Of a DNA stretch of 64,000 nt, positions 61,900-64,000 are shown in pieces; the first letter of the stretch is position 1, and the number at the start of each line of letters is the position of its first letter. The stretch covers positions 186,001 through 250,000 of the forward strand of contig NZ_JBLWVH010000001.1 in the NCBI RefSeq assembly GCF_048268525.1, read 5' to 3'. The position numbers were made by a program, and so were the translations under genes. This stretch comes from Maricaulis sp048268525 (lineage in GTDB: Bacteria; Pseudomonadota; Alphaproteobacteria; Caulobacterales; Maricaulaceae). The notes under the pieces are model-generated. The model worked only from the letters and a program-made list of their open reading frames with translations, searched no databases and was not told where the DNA came from.

Positions 61900-63156
61900 T
61901 CAGTCCTTGAACGGTCTGGGGGGCGGTGAGAACAGGCCGTAGGCCAGCGTCGAGGCGTAATAGGCAAAGGCCGCATCCGGATCGACGCCCTGGATCCAGT
62001 CGCGCAGGTCATGGGCCGAATTGAGTGCCCCCATGATCGCCTGGCTGGCGACAAGCGGGTCGATCGGGCGCACCGAGCCTTCGGTAATGCCATCGATCAT
62101 CATGCCGGCGAAGCGTCGTGCCATGCGGTTGGAGCGGTCCAGAACATCATCGCGCAATTCATTGGGCAGGGCCTGCAATGCCGTTGTCCGCAGAAGCGGA
62201 AACTCGCTGAACAGCTGCACATTCAGCAACGTCGCCATGGAGGAGGATAATTGCTGCCAGTGATCACCACCCGCCTTGGTCGCGGCTCGCTGGACCAGCG
62301 AAACCCGTCCATAGGAGCGTCGGAAACACTCCAGAACCAGCTCGTCCTTGGCTTCGAGGTGATGGTAGAAACTGCCCTTGGTGACGTTGAGTTCCGAGGC
62401 GATCTGCTCGACCGAAGCACCCCGATAGCCGCGTTCATTGATCAGGAAGGTCGCGGCGCGGGCGAAATTGCCGGGCATGCCCTCAATGCCGACCTTCAAT
62501 TCCGACTCGTCGATCGGAAGGAGGGCCGGTGTCCAGCCAGCGCCATCCATGGCGATGCCGTGTTCGAAAATCTCGATCATCCGGTGAATTACGCGTTCAT
62601 AATCGCCGGTCGAGTACTGCGACAGCCAGGCCGGCAGCCAGAACATGTTCTGGACCAGGACGTGGGCACGAATGGTGCCGAGGATCTTTTCCTCGGCATT
62701 CTTCGGCGCATCGAAGAAAGTGCGAAGTTTGCGGAAGACCTGGACATAGCGCGTGGTGAGTTCGCTGCCGAAGGGCTCGTTCAGGGCGCGAATGTCCGAG
62801 ATCACGGCGATCGGGCGTTCGACCTCGGCATTGATGCGCGCCTGCAGATCGAAATTCAGCCGGATATAGCGTTCGACACGCGCTCTCGGATTTGCTTCGG
62901 ACGCGGCGTTGGCGACCATGTCCTCGATCCGCTCGAGTGCGCGCTCGAGCACGGCGGCGGCCAGCAATTCCTTGCGTTTGAAGTAGTAGGTGATGCTGGT
63001 GGTGTTCAGGTCAACCAGCTGGGCGACGTCGACGAAGGTCATGCCGCGCACACCATGGCGGTTGATCAGTGTGGCGGCGGCGTCGAGGATGAGCTCGCGC
63101 TTTTGATGGAAGCGGCGGGTCTTCGCCGTGTCCGTGGATTTCGGAGTCGCATTCAT
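61900..63156 (-). CDS. Tandem (double) TetR-family transcriptional regulator
   Basis: A 418-residue protein, twice the normal TetR length, with two complete helix-turn-helix domains. The first is at residues 22-68 (ILDAAATLINRHGVRGMTF...TSITYYFKRKELL) and the second at 231-277 (FARAATFLINERGYRGASV...KGSFYHHLEAKDEL); each is followed by an all-helical ligand domain. The two halves are clearly diverged, so the fusion is not recent. A single chain with two DNA-binding heads could act as a pseudo-dimer. It is divergent from the phosphotransferase gene and convergent with the TonB receptor gene, and is the only regulator in the 53-64 kb region, so it is its likely controller (inference). Confidence 0.88.
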   Translation of the reverse strand: MNATPKSTDTAKTRRFHQKRELILDAAATLINRHGVRGMTFVDVAQLVDLNTTSITYYFKRKELLAAAVLERALERIEDMVANAASEANPRARVERYIRLNFDLQARINAEVERPIAVISDIRALNEPFGSELTTRYVQVFRKLRTFFDAPKNAEEKILGTIRAHVLVQNMFWLPAWLSQYSTGDYERVIHRMIEIFEHGIAMDGAGWTPALLPIDESELKVGIEGMPGNFARAATFLINERGYRGASVEQIASELNVTKGSFYHHLEAKDELVLECFRRSYGRVSLVQRAATKAGGDHWQQLSSSMATLLNVQLFSEFPLLRTTALQALPNELRDDVLDRSNRMARRFAGMMIDGITEGSVRPIDPLVASQAIMGALNSAHDLRDWIQGVDPDAAFAYYASTLAYGLFSPPPRPFKD

Positions 63157-63343
63157 ATCATTCGCTTAGCAGAGTTTGTTTATCTGGTCACGCGGCCCGA
63201 CGTGTCGATTGTGCGAGTCATCCCTCCATTGCGATAGCAAAACCGGTATGGCGCGATCGCCTCTGATGGATTGTAAAAAGATCGTGATATCAGAACGTTT
63301 TCAGGGCTCATATGCGGTGTTGTCGGGGCGCAGTGTAACCATT

Positions 63344-63359
63344 TACCGAGGAAACGGTA
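63344..63359. promoter_or_regulatory. TetR-type operator candidate
   Basis: TACCG-AGGAAA-CGGTA has perfect 5-bp arms, in the 263-bp divergent region between the tandem TetR gene and the phosphotransferase gene. It is a good candidate binding site for the regulator next to it. Confidence 0.5.
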
Positions 63360-63419
63360 TGTCTTAGTTTGCTGCGGCGCGGGATGGCCGCGCCGAGGGT
63401 TTCTCGACCGGGATGCGCT

Positions 63420-64000
63420 ATGACTGCTTCGATAGGGACTGCTGCGACAGGGGCAGCTGCGGCCGGGGCGTCACCGCCTGAAGAAATTGACCTGCACCGG
63501 CTGGCCGCCTGGCTTGCGACGGAAATCGACGGGTTCACGGGACCGGTCCGCTTGACGAAATTCCCCGGCGGGCAGTCCAATCCGACCTATCGTCTGGACA
63601 CTGCCGACGCGTCTTGTGTGCTGCGTCGCAAACCCTTCGGCCCGCTCCTGCCGTCGGCCCATGCTGTCGATCGCGAATACCGCTTGATCTCCGCCTTGCA
63701 TCCGACCGGATTCCCCGTCGCTCAACCCCGTGCCCTGTGCACCGATGACAGCGTGATTGGCTCGATGTTCTACGTCATGGAACTGGTCGACGGTCGTTCG
63801 CTGGCAGATGGCAGTCTGCCGGGTGAGATGCCGGAAAACCGGTCCGCCATGTATCGGGAGCTGACCACAACATTGGCCAGGCTCCACAATGTTGATCACG
63901 TCGCCGCCGGACTGGGTGATTTTGGACGGCCGGGCAATTACTTCGAGCGGCAGGTCGCCCGCTGGACCCGGCAATACCGGGCGTCCCAGACCGACGATCT
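63420..64000 (+). CDS. APH-family phosphotransferase (ACAD10/11-like), 3' end cut by window
   Basis: The reading frame from ATG 63420 stays open to the last base, giving 193 residues. The start of an aminoglycoside-phosphotransferase-like kinase fold is clear: FPGGQSNPTYRLDT (nucleotide loop), LRRKPFGPLLPSAHAVDREYRLISAL (Lys and Glu of the kinase core), PVAQPRALCTDDSVIGSMFYVMELVDGR (hinge) and LARLHNVD. The sequence style is that of the kinase domain found with acyl-CoA dehydrogenases (ACAD10/11 type), which act on 4-hydroxyacyl-CoAs, not that of drug-resistance enzymes. The catalytic HGD motif lies beyond the window. It is divergent from the double-TetR gene. Confidence 0.87.
   Translation, partial: MTASIGTAATGAAAAGASPPEEIDLHRLAAWLATEIDGFTGPVRLTKFPGGQSNPTYRLDTADASCVLRRKPFGPLLPSAHAVDREYRLISALHPTGFPVAQPRALCTDDSVIGSMFYVMELVDGRSLADGSLPGEMPENRSAMYRELTTTLARLHNVDHVAAGLGDFGRPGNYFERQVARWTRQYRASQTDD

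Noticed and set aside
61349..61910. Several short ORFs downstream of the TonB receptor
   Set aside because: They cross palindromic repeats and have repeat-derived, low-complexity translations.
63420..64000. Aminoglycoside resistance gene
   Set aside because: The kinase-like sequence fits the acyl-CoA-associated APH branch and lies in a catabolic context; no resistance-type signature is visible in the portion present.

Overview
The window is GC-rich, densely coding bacterial chromosome. It looks alphaproteobacterial and most likely comes from a marine prosthecate of the Maricaulis/Hyphomonadaceae type. That placement is an inference from gene content (Entner-Doudoroff enzymes, TonB receptor, fds-type formate dehydrogenase, catabolic acyl-CoA operons) and base composition; there is no rRNA or tRNA gene here to confirm it. 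I see no phage, IS element, CRISPR array or tRNA. Both window ends cut a gene.

Layout. 0-6 kb: a truncated secreted serine hydrolase with an overlapping MFS transporter, then gabD-gabT (GABA to succinate). 6-10.5 kb, minus strand: a compact molybdenum-cofactor operon moaA-moaD-moaE-moaB-moaC-moeA ending in a TSUP/TauE-like permease. 10.9-14.9 kb: a LuxR-type response regulator converging on a hybrid histidine kinase, and a GPH-type sugar symporter. 15.1-22.3 kb: one very large autotransporter adhesin built from about 17 Ig-like modules, four of them in an exact 285-bp tandem array.

22.4-30.4 kb: an eight-gene, mostly overlapping operon (monooxygenase/Old-Yellow-Enzyme fusion, SDR, MarR, enoyl-CoA hydratase, acyl-CoA dehydrogenase, 4-HBT thioesterase, RidA, benzoate/2-aminobenzoate-CoA ligase). 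It fits oxygen-dependent, CoA-thioester degradation of 2-aminobenzoate (anthranilate), with a MarR-like palindrome at the promoter. 30.5-35 kb: a secreted PPC-domain metalloprotease and catalase-peroxidase KatG around a shared bidirectional terminator. 35-41 kb, minus strand: an NAD-linked, molybdenum-dependent formate dehydrogenase (fdsG-fdsB-fdsA) with fdhD; this is a likely client of the moa operon 25 kb away.

41-45.8 kb: a lipoprotein amidohydrolase, an SDR, and glk-eda behind a palindromic operator candidate. 45.8-51.1 kb: proline genes (proC-proA-putP on minus, proB divergent). 51.2-53.4 kb: acyl-CoA thioesterase II and a beta-ketothiolase. 53.8-64 kb: an apparent uptake and catabolic region for an unknown hydrophobic acyl or steroid/terpenoid-like substrate. 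It holds a GPH symporter, an atypical thiolase paired with a Zn-ribbon/OB-fold (DUF35) protein, an MFS transporter, a TonB-dependent receptor with a good sigma-70-like promoter, a double-TetR regulator, and the start of an APH-family phosphotransferase. Its substrate cannot be read from the sequence, and it is the best candidate here for something undescribed.
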